Source of the DNA: Gaiellasilicea sp963789355
Lineage (GTDB): Bacteria > Actinomycetota > Thermoleophilia > Gaiellales > Gaiellaceae
Assembly (NCBI GenBank): GCA_963789355.1
Contig: CAWBKK010000002.1
Coordinates: 310,001-374,000 of the forward strand
DNA length: 64,000 nucleotides
Direction of reading: 5' to 3'
The position numbers and the translations under genes were made by a program. The notes beneath the pieces were generated by a model, which saw nothing but the letters and a program-made list of their open reading frames with translations, made no database searches and had not been told where the DNA came from. How positions within the stretch are numbered: position 1 is the stretch's first letter; every line of letters begins with the position of its first letter. Below are positions 1 to 7,373 of this stretch, one piece after another.

Positions 1-1
1 C

Positions 2-166
2 GCCGAGTTCAAGCCGTTCGAACGACACCTCGACGAGGTCACCGAAGATCGCTCGCGGAGACTGCTCGGCACCGCCGGGCACGAAGCCGCGCTGAGGCGC
101 GGCTCGTCGATGACGCTCGACGAAGCGCTCGACCTCGCTGCTCCACGAGACGGCGATTCGTTCTGA
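2..166 (+). CDS. C-terminal end of a regulator, probably LuxR/AfsR-like with an ATPase core (partial)
   Basis: Only the last 54 codons are inside the window, ending in TGA. The end has the pattern seen at the C-terminus of many actinobacterial ATPase regulators and cyclases: a short helix, a glycine-containing turn near TAGHEAAL, a basic-Gly segment, then MTLDEALDLA and an acidic tail. That ending resembles the 'G-x-x-MTLDEAVxxAL' tail that often follows TPR segments in such regulators. No catalytic or DNA-binding part can be seen, so the family rests on this tail alone. Codon use matches the rest of the window. The next gene begins 84 bp downstream with its own ribosome binding site, so the two are probably separate transcription units. 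Confidence 0.45.
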   Translation, partial: AEFKPFERHLDEVTEDRSRRLLGTAGHEAALRRGSSMTLDEALDLAAPRDGDSF

Positions 167-250
167 GGGCGAGCCGCCGGGCCTATACCCGCGCTAAACC
201 CTTCCGCGGGATCCTCCCCCGCAACCACGGCGAATCAATCGGAGGTCACG

Positions 251-913
251 ATGAACCACACGAGCAAGAAGAGGCGATCGCTCGCAGCGTGTCTCGCTGC
301 CGGGCTGCTTGGTGCCGCCACCATCCTCGCGACGGCGACGGCGACCGCGGGCACCACTGCCTGCGCGATCTGCGGAAAGAACCTGATCAAGAACCCCGGC
401 GCGGAGGCCGGCCTTGGGATCACCGCCGTCGACGCGAGCGGCGCGGTGCCCGGCTGGACGAACGTCGCGGGCGAGTTCGGCGCAGCCTCGTACGCCTTCC
501 CGAACGGTTGGTTCTCGGCGAGGTCTACCGGGCCGAAGAACCGGGGCAAGAACTACTTCTTCGGTGGAACGACCCGGGCGGCGGTGGAGGCGCAGGCAAC
601 GATCGGAAAGCAGACGATCAAGCTGCCTGCCGCCGCAATCGGCAGGACCGCGACTCTCAGCGGCTGGCTCGGCAACTACTCCAAGAACACGGCTCAGGTG
701 CGCGCGCAGTTCGAGGATGCCGCCGGCAAGACTCTCTCGGCGGTGCGGATCGGTCCGGATACGACGATCGCGGGGACGAACCTGACCGCGAGGAGCCGCA
801 GCGCCAAGGTGCCGGCCGGAGCCAAGCAGGTGACGGTCGTCGTGACGTTTGCGGGCGGCGGATCCAACTACAAGCTCGCCGGGGCGGACGCGCTCTCGTT
901 GACCCTGCGCTGA
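251..913 (+). CDS. Secreted protein with a carbohydrate-binding-like beta-sandwich
   Basis: Encodes 220 aa. A lysine/arginine-rich n-region (KKRR) and a hydrophobic stretch at about residues 11-33 form a signal peptide, so the protein is exported. The mature start has a CAIC motif, then NLIKNPGAEAG, a typical opening of galactose-binding or CBM-like jelly-roll domains that bind sugars or other ligands. A run near residues 100-215 with alternating polar/hydrophobic strands (TLSGWLGNY, VTVVVTFAGGG, ADALSLTL) fits the rest of one beta-sandwich. No catalytic domain is present. The start is fixed by an AGGAGG-like element (cggaggtcacg) just before the ATG. A strong hairpin follows 32 bp after the stop. 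The ligand cannot be read from sequence. Confidence 0.7.
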   Translation: MNHTSKKRRSLAACLAAGLLGAATILATATATAGTTACAICGKNLIKNPGAEAGLGITAVDASGAVPGWTNVAGEFGAASYAFPNGWFSARSTGPKNRGKNYFFGGTTRAAVEAQATIGKQTIKLPAAAIGRTATLSGWLGNYSKNTAQVRAQFEDAAGKTLSAVRIGPDTTIAGTNLTARSRSAKVPAGAKQVTVVVTFAGGGSNYKLAGADALSLTLR

Positions 914-945
914 CAGGTTCTCGCAGGACCCCGCCGACGAACGCT

Positions 946-981
946 GGCTCGGCCAGGTGCAGACCGGCGCCTGGCCGAGCC
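946..981 (+). terminator. Rho-independent-type hairpin after the secreted protein gene
   Basis: A perfect 12-bp inverted repeat (GGCTCGGCCAGG at 946-957 and its complement at 970-981) encloses a 12-nt loop. It lies 32 bp after the stop of the secreted protein gene. There is no clear T-run, as is common in high-G+C actinobacteria, so function as a terminator is inferred from position and stability. Confidence 0.6.
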
Positions 982-1305
982 GCGACGTCGCTCGGTGTGC
1001 GCGCGCGTGCCGCCGGGCTATGCCCCGACAAAGACGCATGTTCTGCAGCGCATCCTCGCGCTGCGCGCCAGGGTTTGCGCCAGCCCGGCTCTAGGTCGAT
1101 CGGATTGTTCCGTCGGTCAACACATCCGTGCTTCGAGCGCTCGAAAGTCCTGGTGAAGGGCCGAGGCTCCCGCCGGGAGCCGTCTGCGAGCCGTCGGCAG
1201 ACCGCGACATCGTCGCCGCCCGGCGGGCCGAGTGGCGGTCGGCGGTCGGCCGTGCGCTCATGTAGCGGCGCTCGGAAGGTCAGGTGATGCCGCGCCTCGC
1301 CTAGG
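982..1305. other. Intergenic stretch without a recognisable gene
   Basis: Open frames here are short or arginine-rich shadows, and none has a credible ribosome binding site. The stretch separates the terminator hairpin from the 3' end of the opposite-strand membrane protein gene. I see no tRNA, repeat or promoter consensus. Confidence 0.5.
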
Positions 1306-1740
1306 TCAGCGTCTCCGCTTCTTGCGCCCGCTCGTGCCCGGGCGCGCGGGTCTGGCGGGCGGCTGCACTGCGGTCGGCTTGCGGCGGGCCGCCCGGTTTG
1401 TCGCCTCAGGTACCTGAGCCTGCTGGCCTGCCGCCTGCAGATAGGCGCGACGTTCCCCCGGCGTCAGGCGGGCCAGGGCGCGCTGCGCCGCTTCGGGCGT
1501 CGTCGGTGTGCCGAACTGTTGGAGTTTGCGGACGGCGCTCGCGAGCTCCGGGTTCTCCCGTTCGAGAGCAGCGTTGGACATGCGCTCGAAGAACCCCTTC
1601 AGGAACGGCACCTTGGAGAGGCCGACCACGATCGGACGCAGGTAGCGCCCGCCGGCCACCCGCCCCAGCAGCAGCGTCAAGCCGAGGAGCGCGAGCAGGC
1701 TGCCAAGAACGATGAGCGGCGTCCAGATGAGCCAGTTCAC
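1306..1740 (-). CDS. Small single-span membrane protein with a basic tail
   Basis: Read from a GTG start (MNWLIWTPLIVLG) the product has 144 residues. Residues 1-28 form a hydrophobic transmembrane segment rich in Leu/Ile/Val. A cytosolic helical region follows (GLSKVPFLKGFFERMSNAAL, then ELASAVRKLQQFG), then a helix with PEAAQRALARLTPGERRAYLQ, and a Pro/Lys/Arg-rich tail ending GRKKRRR. The frame stays open upstream to 1938, but that part is Pro/Arg-rich and looks like a shadow, so I place the start at the GTG before the transmembrane helix. I do not recognise a named family. Similar one-span proteins with polybasic tails occur in actinobacteria and may bind membrane or nucleic acid surfaces. 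Confidence 0.6.
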   Translation of the reverse strand: MNWLIWTPLIVLGSLLALLGLTLLLGRVAGGRYLRPIVVGLSKVPFLKGFFERMSNAALERENPELASAVRKLQQFGTPTTPEAAQRALARLTPGERRAYLQAAGQQAQVPEATNRAARRKPTAVQPPARPARPGTSGRKKRRR

Positions 1741-1932
1741 GACTGCGCATGGTAACCGGCCCCAAGCGCGCGAAGGGCGCGCCAGTGGTGGTGCGTGCGA
1801 CGCGCATCCGACTCGTCCCGAGTCTCCGAAGTCCGGGCGACACCGGCCCTGGGCTCGACGATCTTGAAAAGAGCCGGGGTATCTCGTAGCGTATGTCTCA
1901 AGCCGCGGTAGCGGGGTTTCGACAGGAGGGTC

Positions 1933-2820
1933 ATGCACAGGCTCCGCTCCCGTGTCGCCTTGTCAGCCGTGGTTACGCTCCTGGTGAGCCCTGTCGCCGA
2001 GGCCGGCGTCCGCCCGGTGGATGTGTTTCCATCGAATCTGCTGACCGTCCGCGACCGGTCGCAGCCGACGGGGCTTCGCGTGAATCTGCCGAAACCGGAT
2101 TGCACGGTTTACGTGTCCGACTGCCAGAACATCGACGCCATCAACACATTGGACGGCTTCAGCCTGCTGCCGCGCGTGTCGATCCGCTTCGACGGCGCGA
2201 TCGATCCGCTGACGGTCTCCACCTCGACCGTCCACTTGTACGACACGAGCTGCATCATCTGTAAGCCGATCGGGATCGAGCGCGCGACCTGGGAGCCTGG
2301 CGCGACGACGCTGCACTTCGAGCCCGCTTCGTTCCTGAAGGAGAAGACGACGTACGTGATCGTCGTGACGACCGGCGTCCGGGACACGGCCGGCAAACCG
2401 CTCGCACGGGCGCTCTCCTTCAACTTGCCGGGCACAAGCCTGCTGGGCAGCCTGCTGTCGCGCGTTGCGGCCGCGAGCATCTTCACGACCCAGACGCCGA
2501 CGGACGATCTCATCACGATCCGGAAGCAACTCGACGCTCTCACGCCTTCTCCCGCGACGATCACGGCGTCGTTCCCGCGAGCCGGCACGACGGTTTCGTT
2601 CAACCGGCAGAACCTGGCCCCGCCGCGGATTCACGCCGATGCAGTTCCTGACCCATTCGCTGGAGTTCTTCCCGGGCTCGGTGGCGAGCATCGCCTTCGG
2701 CAGTTACAGCTCGCCGCAATACCAGACGGCGCAGGGAGTCCTCCCGCTGCCGCCCGCGGTCCAGTCGTGGGAAACCGTCCACTTCAACCTCTTCGTTCCG
2801 GCCTCACCCGAACCCGCTGA
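1933..2820 (+). CDS. N-terminal part of a secreted alpha/beta-hydrolase (frameshifted): signal peptide and Ig-like domain
   Basis: ATG preceded by acaggagggtc, a strong ribosome binding site. Residues 1-24 are a signal peptide ending in AEA-G. Residues about 45-170 read as a bacterial Ig-like (SbsA-type) domain: VSIRFDGAIDPLTVSTSTVHLYD, then TTLHFEPASFLKEKTTYVIVVTTGVRDTAGKPL is the usual 'calculated extreme value, not allowed beyond' pattern. Meaningful sequence stops at about nucleotide 2625. Past that point this frame is nonsense and the hydrolase continues one frame over. I read the two parts as one gene with a single +1 shift inside the cgcggattcacg region. Whether the shift is real or an assembly error cannot be judged here. 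Confidence 0.7.
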   Translation: MHRLRSRVALSAVVTLLVSPVAEAGVRPVDVFPSNLLTVRDRSQPTGLRVNLPKPDCTVYVSDCQNIDAINTLDGFSLLPRVSIRFDGAIDPLTVSTSTVHLYDTSCIICKPIGIERATWEPGATTLHFEPASFLKEKTTYVIVVTTGVRDTAGKPLARALSFNLPGTSLLGSLLSRVAAASIFTTQTPTDDLITIRKQLDALTPSPATITASFPRAGTTVSFNRQNLAPPRIHADAVPDPFAGVLPGLGGEHRLRQLQLAAIPDGAGSPPAAARGPVVGNRPLQPLRSGLTRTR

Positions 2821-3856
2821 CGGTTACCCCGTAGCGATCTATCTGCACGGCGGCGGTCCGTGGGGCAAGAACGCCGGCGCGAACGTGAACGCGTCGGCAT
2901 TGGCGGCGCAGGGTATCGCGACGATCGCGATCAACCAGGTCGGCGCGGGAGGCGGGACGGCGGGAACGCTCGTGGTTACCACCCCGTCGGGGACGGCGAC
3001 GCTGCCCGCCGGCGGCCGCGAGGGGCTCGTGGAGCCGGCGTTCCCGCCGATCATCGGAGACCGGGAGAGCAGGCGCCAGACCGTCATCGACGTGATGCAA
3101 CTGGCTCGCGTGATCCGCAGTGGTGGCATTCCTCCGCTCTCCCGCACGCGGATCTACTTCCTCGGCCAGTCTGCTGGCGCGTTCACCGGCACTGCGCTCC
3201 TCGGCACCGACCCGCTGATTCGCGCAGGCGTCCTGAACGCCGTTGCCGGCGACGGCCTCGAGGCCGCGCTCCTGGCACCAACCCTGAGGCCGCTGTACGG
3301 GCGCGCTCTGGCGGCGGCGATCCCCTCGCTGTACAACGCCGACCCGTTCGCTCCCGGACTACCCGCTTTCACGAGCTTTGTGGAGAACATGCCGCGACGC
3401 GGCGAAGCAGTCCTCGTCGACACGGTCCCCGGAGCGTCGGCCATCCAGGCAAGCCACTACCGCTACAAGTGGGTTCGACAGGCGGCGACGCCCGAGACGT
3501 ACGCCCGACTGCTCACACGACCGGTGATCGTCCAGTTCGCCAAGGGCGACCAGACCGTGCCGAACCCGAGCACGAGCATCCTCCTCCGGACGGGCGACCT
3601 CGCGCACCGAGCGACCTATTTCCGCAACGACCTCGCCCGCGCGGCGAATCCTCTACTCGCGAAGGACCCGCACATTTTCGCGAACGCCATGGACGCCGGA
3701 GGCGCCCTGACCATGCCCGCCCGGCTAGCGCAGATCCAGATCGGGACGTTCTTCTCCTCCGACGGTGCGATCACGATCGACCCCGACGGGGACGGGCCGA
3801 TCTTCGAGACGCCGATCGCAGGGCCCCTCCCGGAGGACACGAACTACATCCCGTAG
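2639..3856 (+). CDS. C-terminal part of the frameshifted secreted alpha/beta-hydrolase (lipase/esterase-like)
   Basis: This frame carries the catalytic domain, about 405 residues. Visible landmarks are an oxyanion-hole segment with His-Gly-Gly-Gly (YLHGGGPWG), a nucleophile elbow GQSAG (FLGQSAGAFTG) and a candidate acid region (VIVQFAKGDQTVPNP) that precedes the late catalytic residues. A helical lid-like part lies between. A calcium-like DPDGDG segment sits near the end. No start of its own is expected: the first ATG (2639) lies at the frameshift, so this should be the continuation of the 1933 reading frame. The protein would be exported and act on an ester or lipid substrate outside the cell. 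Substrate unknown. Confidence 0.7.
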   Translation: MQFLTHSLEFFPGSVASIAFGSYSSPQYQTAQGVLPLPPAVQSWETVHFNLFVPASPEPADGYPVAIYLHGGGPWGKNAGANVNASALAAQGIATIAINQVGAGGGTAGTLVVTTPSGTATLPAGGREGLVEPAFPPIIGDRESRRQTVIDVMQLARVIRSGGIPPLSRTRIYFLGQSAGAFTGTALLGTDPLIRAGVLNAVAGDGLEAALLAPTLRPLYGRALAAAIPSLYNADPFAPGLPAFTSFVENMPRRGEAVLVDTVPGASAIQASHYRYKWVRQAATPETYARLLTRPVIVQFAKGDQTVPNPSTSILLRTGDLAHRATYFRNDLARAANPLLAKDPHIFANAMDAGGALTMPARLAQIQIGTFFSSDGAITIDPDGDGPIFETPIAGPLPEDTNYIP

Positions 3857-4247
3857 GCGGCCGGAGGAGCCCCGACGTGGAGGCTTCGTGAGTCAACGTG
3901 TTCACTTTGGTACAAGGAGTCATGCTGCGCCTTTCCTCCATCGTGCTCTGAGCGTGACCCCGCGAGAAGGATGCCCCCGACAAGAATGAAACTTGTGCAC
4001 GCGGTTTAGGAAGTCTCAGGCCTCACGCTAAGACTGCCTGCAAAACACAAAATTCCATCCGTCTTGCGCGGAGCGCGCGCCAACCCGTGCGCCAGCCACC
4101 TCCGGATCCGGCTCACTGCACGCGTCAATCGTGCCCGGCGAGTGATGGCCCAGCTAGCCCCTCAACTGCCGCAGTCTGGCCGGCGGAGGTCGTCGAGATC
4201 GGCGCGTATCGCCACCGGGTTCGCCGAAGCCGACCGTTCGTCAGCGT
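3857..4247. other. Intergenic region with a tRNA-Arg 3'-half remnant and no gene
   Basis: The region lies between the hydrolase and the convergent CarH-like gene. Its only recognisable content is the 45-bp partial copy of tRNA-Arg at 3968-4012, described separately. The remaining frames are short and lack ribosome binding sites. I looked for an integrase remnant on both strands and found none. Confidence 0.55.
3968..4012 (-). repeat. Partial tRNA-Arg copy, candidate attachment site (distal end of island 1)
   Basis: This stretch matches 9309-9353 at 43 of 45 positions in the same orientation. It corresponds to the tRNA-Arg(CCT) 3' half from the anticodon loop (TTCC) to the discriminator base plus a few flanking bases. 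The two mismatches are in the T-loop, so this copy is not a functional tRNA. A full tRNA with a 3'-half copy downstream of its 3' end is the usual product of integration by a tyrosine recombinase at a tRNA gene. Confidence 0.75.
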
Positions 4248-5081
4248 CTAGCCGCGCGAAGCGACGGCTGCGGCCGCCTCGATTGGACCTTCGTGCAGGT
4301 GGGTGGCGCCGACCTCACCGACGAGAGTCTCGGCTGCGCCCCCGCACGCGAGCGCGAGCCGGCTTTTCGTGGCGAGGTTCCGAAGTTCCTCGGTGAACGG
4401 CGTGAGTTGGGCAGCGTCGATGACGGACAGGACGATGAGGTCGGGCTGAAGGGTCGTCGCGGTCTGGTCGATCGTCGCGAGAGGTGTATCCGCCCCGAGG
4501 TAGGTAATGCGCCAGCCGTGTTCGCGAAGGGCGAGCCCGAACGCGATCAGCGAGAGGTCGTGTTGCTCGCCGGCGGGGCACGCGAGAAGGGCTCTCGGGC
4601 CGGAGCCTCGATCCCAGCCGCGCGCGAGGCCGAGCATCCGGCCGCGGAGGAGGTTGCTCGCGAAGTGCTCCTGCCCGACCGTGATCTCGTCGCGCTGCCA
4701 GCGCTCGCCCAGGTCACGGAGGGTCGGGAGCACCGTCGCCTCGAGAACGGTCTCGAGTGTGAGCGACGACAGGAGGCGGTCGAGCGCGGCGTGCGCCCCG
4801 ACGTCGTCGAATGCGACGAGCGCTTCGACGAGCGTGTCGGATTTGGGCGGGTCGTCCCCGTCGATAAGCGCGAGCTTCGCCGCCTGACTTGCTGCGATGC
4901 CGCGCTCGAGCGCGGCGGTCATCCTGCCTACCCGTCGTTCGTCGTCCGCCGAGTAGAGGCGGAAGCCGCCCGGGGACCGTTCCGGGCGGAGGAGGCCGTA
5001 GCGGCGCTCCCACGCGCGCAGGAGCTCGGGGCTGACGCCTGTGCGCCGGGCGAGCTCGCCGATGCGGAGATCTGCGGACAC
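4248..5081 (-). CDS. carH: CarH/LitR-type B12-dependent light-responsive MerR repressor
   Basis: 277 aa in CarH order: an N-terminal MerR winged helix (residues about 5-75, LRIGELARRTGVSPELLRAWERRYGLL), a B12-binding helical cap (about 85-170, with the W-x(8)-EH element as RWQRDEITVGQEH) and a C-terminal cobalamin-binding Rossmann domain (from ALLACPAGEQHDLS, where the His would be the lower axial ligand, then YLGADTP). In studied CarH proteins the adenosylcobalamin-bound tetramer represses DNA in the dark and falls apart in light. GTG start. Divergent from the membrane-protein/sigma2/glycosyltransferase operon, with a matching operator between them. The paralogous arrangement litR next to a sigma gene is known in Streptomyces. 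The biochemical role is inferred from family and operators. Confidence 0.88.
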   Translation of the reverse strand: MSADLRIGELARRTGVSPELLRAWERRYGLLRPERSPGGFRLYSADDERRVGRMTAALERGIAASQAAKLALIDGDDPPKSDTLVEALVAFDDVGAHAALDRLLSSLTLETVLEATVLPTLRDLGERWQRDEITVGQEHFASNLLRGRMLGLARGWDRGSGPRALLACPAGEQHDLSLIAFGLALREHGWRITYLGADTPLATIDQTATTLQPDLIVLSVIDAAQLTPFTEELRNLATKSRLALACGGAAETLVGEVGATHLHEGPIEAAAAVASRG

Positions 5082-5088
5082 GTCTCAA

Positions 5089-5121
5089 GTGTACATACCC
5101 TGGACAAAGATTTGACATGAC
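5089..5121 (+). promoter_or_regulatory. CarH-like operator: three 11-bp direct repeats
   Basis: Three consecutive 11-mers share the core T-n-n-ACA in the same register: TGTACA (from 5090), TGGACA (5101) and TTGACA (5112). The last is the -35 element of the divergent operon promoter. CarH of Thermus is known to bind tandem 11-bp repeats overlapping the -35 element, so this site fits repression of the operon, with possible autoregulation of the adjacent carH-like gene. Confidence 0.75.
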
Positions 5122-5140
5122 CCGGCCGTATCTATACGAT
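5112..5140 (+). promoter_or_regulatory. Sigma70-like promoter of the light-island operon
   Basis: TTGACA at 5112-5117 and TACGAT at 5135-5140 with an exact 17-nt spacer. This is a near-consensus housekeeping promoter, unusual for such a G+C-rich genome. The next gene starts at 5204. The -35 box is inside the third CarH-type repeat. Confidence 0.8.
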
Positions 5141-5203
5141 CCCTCAACAAACTCTGTACGAAACGGACTGGTCGCCTTGTCCAACCACTGAAAGGTCCAC
5201 CCG

Positions 5204-5434
5204 ATGAAGAACTCTGCCGTGACACATCACCCGCCTCGGAGCCTGCGCGCAGTCGCGAGCTCACGGGAGCTGAGCGCGCGGCTCCTGCTGTTCCTCGCGG
5301 CCGGCGCCTCTTTCGTCCTCTCGGTATCGCTCTGGTTCGCCGGGAACGAGCTTCAGGGAATCTTCGTAGGCCTCTGGGTGCCGTCGATTCTGTCACTCGG
5401 GGCAATCGTGCTCCCGCGGAGCGTGAGGGCATGA
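5204..5434 (+). CDS. Small two-helix membrane protein
   Basis: 76 aa. After a polar N-terminus of about 24 residues there are two hydrophobic helices, residues about 27-46 (LLLFLAAGASFVLSVSLWFAG) and about 52-72 (GIFVGLWVPSILSLGAIVL). The Trp/Gly-rich loop between them looks conserved in type, but I do not know a named family. It is the first gene after the CarH-repressed promoter, with an aaagg element before the ATG. It overlaps the next gene by 4 bp (ATGA), so the two are translationally coupled. A role in the envelope under light is only a guess from context. Confidence 0.65.
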   Translation: MKNSAVTHHPPRSLRAVASSRELSARLLLFLAAGASFVLSVSLWFAGNELQGIFVGLWVPSILSLGAIVLPRSVRA

Positions 5435-5625
5435 GCAACATCGGCCTCTTCGCCGCGGGTGCCGTCGTCACGCTGCTCGTCTTTGCCGCGCTCGCGTTGC
5501 TCGTCTGGGGCGCGATCCTGGATGGACGTTACAACGACGAGCAACGGGCCGCGACGGCAGCTGAACCGCCGCGAGCGAGGCAGAGCCCGGCAGTGCACGC
5601 GGCCGACCGCAGCGCGAGCCTCTGA
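5431..5625 (+). CDS. Small one-helix membrane protein
   Basis: 64 aa. One N-terminal hydrophobic helix (about residues 5-31, GLFAAGAVVTLLVFAALALLVWG) is followed by a short acidic/polar tail rich in Ala, Arg and Pro. No catalytic motif. It overlaps the upstream gene by 4 bp and its TGA overlaps the ATG of the next gene (TGATG), so it belongs to the light operon. Function unknown. Its size and architecture are compatible with a small partner of the 76-aa membrane protein. Confidence 0.6.
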   Translation: MSNIGLFAAGAVVTLLVFAALALLVWGAILDGRYNDEQRAATAAEPPRARQSPAVHAADRSASL

Positions 5626-5960
5626 TGTCTGCCGTCGAGACGAGGGCACCGGGTCGGCCGCGATCGACGCCGAAGACAGAGACCGCGTCCGCAAGCGCCG
5701 AGGGTCTACGCCGGCTCGCGGACTCCGATCTCCTCCGGCTGATCTCGCGGCGCGCTCCCGAAGCTCTGGAGGTGGTCTACGACCGCCACATCGAGGCCGC
5801 CTGGACGGTCGCGCTCGCCTACTCGGATGGCGTGCCGGCGGCCGAACGGGCGGTCGAAGCCGCGTTTCTCCAACTGTGGCGGCAAGCTGAGCCCGGAGCT
5901 CACGCAAGTCTCGCCGCGCAACTCCTGTCGAGCGTGAAGCGCGAAGCAACGCGCGCGTAG
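5625..5960 (+). CDS. Sigma-70 region 2-like protein lacking region 4
   Basis: 111 aa. Residues about 25-90 (DSDLLRLISRRAPEALEVVYDRHIEAAWTVALAYSDG, then AERAVEAAFLQLWRQ) match the pattern of ECF sigma region 2: a start of the type 'D..Ll.li..r...Al..lYdrh', a hydrophobic helix, then the 'a..a.qe.Flqlw' helix that binds the -10 element. The usual region 4 helix-turn-helix is absent, and the frame ends soon after region 2 with about 20 residues left. Normal ECF factors have 170-200 residues. In Streptomyces LitR lies beside the ECF sigma LitS, so a sigma relic or an anti-sigma-like interactor in a CarH operon is plausible. I see no start upstream that would add sequence. Confidence 0.6.
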   Translation: MSAVETRAPGRPRSTPKTETASASAEGLRRLADSDLLRLISRRAPEALEVVYDRHIEAAWTVALAYSDGVPAAERAVEAAFLQLWRQAEPGAHASLAAQLLSSVKREATRA

Positions 5961-5974
5961 CTGGAGTCCGACGG

Positions 5975-7102
5975 ATGGTGCGCGGTTTTCTCACGGTGTT
6001 CGCCGTCGTGCCCTGGGCGTGGAGCGTCGCCGTGGCGGAGCTCGACCGGCGACAGCGGCTGTCGCTCGGGGAGGTGGAGCCCGCGCTCGACGGCCCGCTC
6101 GTCTCCGTGATCATCCCGGCTCGCGACGAGGCGCGTGGCGTGCGGGCAGCGGTCGCCTCGCTCGCGGCGCAGGAGTACGGCCCGCTCGAGGTGATCGTGG
6201 TCGACGACGAGTCGTCGGATGCGACTGCCGCCGAGGCTCGAGCAGCAGCGACCGATCGCGTTCGGGTGCTCGCTGGCAAGCCGGTGCCGGCAGGCTGGGT
6301 CGGGAAGTCGTGGGCCTGCCACCAGGGGTACGAGCTCGCACAGGGAGAGTGGCTCCTGTTCGCGGACGCTGACGTGCGCCACGCCGCCGACACCGTCGGG
6401 CGCTCGCTCGCTCTGGCGCAGCGCAGACGCGGTGCGGGTGTGTCGGCTCTTCCTCAGATCGAGACCGGAGGGCTCGTCGAGCAGGCGATCCAGCCGGCTG
6501 CCGCCGTGCTGATCCGCTCCTTCGTGGCGCCCGGCCCGCTCGTCCGTTCGCCTCGTAGCCGGGTTGCGATCGCCGCCGGCGGATTCATCCTCGTCTCGCG
6601 CGCAGCCTACGAGGCGGTTGGCGGGCACGAGGCGATCCGGCACGAGCTCGTGGACGATCAGATGCTTGCGATGCGGCTCAAGGCGGCGGGAACGCCGCTG
6701 GCGCTTGCGGGTTCGGCGGGCCGGGTTCGCGTGCGGATGTATGTCGGCGCCCGGGAGACGCTCCGCGGCTGGCGCAAGAACACGTCCGCTGGACTGGGAG
6801 GCTCGGTCGTCGTCGCGACCTGCCTCGGGTGCGCGGGCGTCGCCGCTGCTCTCGCGCCTGCGGTCGCGATCGTGCGAGGCCCGCGCCGGGTTGGTGCGCT
6901 GGGCCTCGTCCTCCAGCTCGCCGCGCGGGCCGCCTCGGACGAGCTGTGCACGACGCCTCGGCTGGCGTGGGCGCTCTTCCCGGCGGGCGCGCTTGGACTC
7001 TCGATTCTCTCGCTGCTCAGTTCGGTCGACAGGCTTCGAGGCGACGTTGTCTGGCGCGGCCGCAGCTACGCGGCAGGTCCGAGGATGCTTGACCCGCTGT
7101 AG
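5975..7102 (+). CDS. Family 2 glycosyltransferase with membrane C-terminus (carotenoid/lipid-type)
   Basis: 375 aa. The N-terminus is hydrophobic. The GT-A fold follows: SVIIPARDEARGVRAAV, then EVIVVDDESSDAT (first Asp pair), LLFADADVRHA (DxD-like metal site), FILVSRAAYEAVGGHEAIRHELVDDQMLAMRLKAAG (the acceptor and EDD-like base region). The C-terminal 100 residues contain hydrophobic segments for membrane contact. Such proteins transfer sugars to lipids or carotenoids (CruC/CrtQ-like), which fits control by a light-dependent repressor. The substrate is inferred only. Last gene of the light operon, 14 bp after the sigma2-like gene. A second CarH-type operator begins inside its last codons. Confidence 0.75.
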   Translation: MVRGFLTVFAVVPWAWSVAVAELDRRQRLSLGEVEPALDGPLVSVIIPARDEARGVRAAVASLAAQEYGPLEVIVVDDESSDATAAEARAAATDRVRVLAGKPVPAGWVGKSWACHQGYELAQGEWLLFADADVRHAADTVGRSLALAQRRRGAGVSALPQIETGGLVEQAIQPAAAVLIRSFVAPGPLVRSPRSRVAIAAGGFILVSRAAYEAVGGHEAIRHELVDDQMLAMRLKAAGTPLALAGSAGRVRVRMYVGARETLRGWRKNTSAGLGGSVVVATCLGCAGVAAALAPAVAIVRGPRRVGALGLVLQLAARAASDELCTTPRLAWALFPAGALGLSILSLLSSVDRLRGDVVWRGRSYAAGPRMLDPL

Positions 7103-7116
7103 ATAGTGTGTATAGT
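7089..7116 (+). promoter_or_regulatory. Second sigma70-like promoter, before the 70-aa gene
   Basis: TTGACC at 7089-7094 and TATAGT at 7111-7116, spacer 16 nt. It overlaps the end of the glycosyltransferase gene and is 38 bp upstream of the ATG at 7154, with the ribosome binding site aaggaggagaac. The 11-bp repeats listed next begin at the last base of its -35 box and run past its -10. Confidence 0.75.
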
Positions 7117-7137
7117 GTCTGTCCATAGTCTGTACAA
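7094..7137 (-). promoter_or_regulatory. Second CarH-like operator: four 11-bp repeats in opposite orientation
   Basis: On the minus strand four consecutive 11-mers carry T-n-n-ACA: TGTACA (7127-7137), TGGACA (7116-7126), TATACA (7105-7115) and TCTACA (7094-7104). The first two cores occur in the same order as at the 5089 operator. The array covers the spacer, the -10 element and downstream bases of the 7089 promoter, so binding should block it. Confidence 0.72.
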
Positions 7138-7153
7138 CAAGGAGGAGAACAGC

Positions 7154-7366
7154 ATGAGCATCACGGAAGCGCAGCCGGAGACCACGACGTGGCCCGAGCT
7201 CGCCGAGGGGCTGTACGGGTTCCTGACCGGTCGCGGCGCGACGATCGAGTACGGCTTCGAGCAGCTCGAGATCCTCGTTCCACGGACTGCGAGCGACGAT
7301 GCGCCGCAGGCCAAGTGGTCGTTGAACGGGATTGTCCGGATCCGCACCTCGGAGCGAGGAAGGTAA
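7154..7366 (+). CDS. Small protein of unknown function under CarH-type control
   Basis: 70 aa, starting MSITEAQPET after a strong aaggaggag ribosome binding site. It has one Trp-rich helix (WPELAEGLYGFLTGRG) and a beta-rich C-terminal half (IEYGFEQLEILVP, KWSLNGIVRIRT). No signal peptide, helix-turn-helix or catalytic residues. An ORF starting at 7106 in the same frame would add a short N-terminal extension, but that overlaps the promoter and operator, so I reject it. The gene ends 7 bp before the next start, so they form a bicistron. I do not recognise the family. Confidence 0.65.
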   Translation: MSITEAQPETTTWPELAEGLYGFLTGRGATIEYGFEQLEILVPRTASDDAPQAKWSLNGIVRIRTSERGR

Positions 7367-7373
7367 CTCCGGC

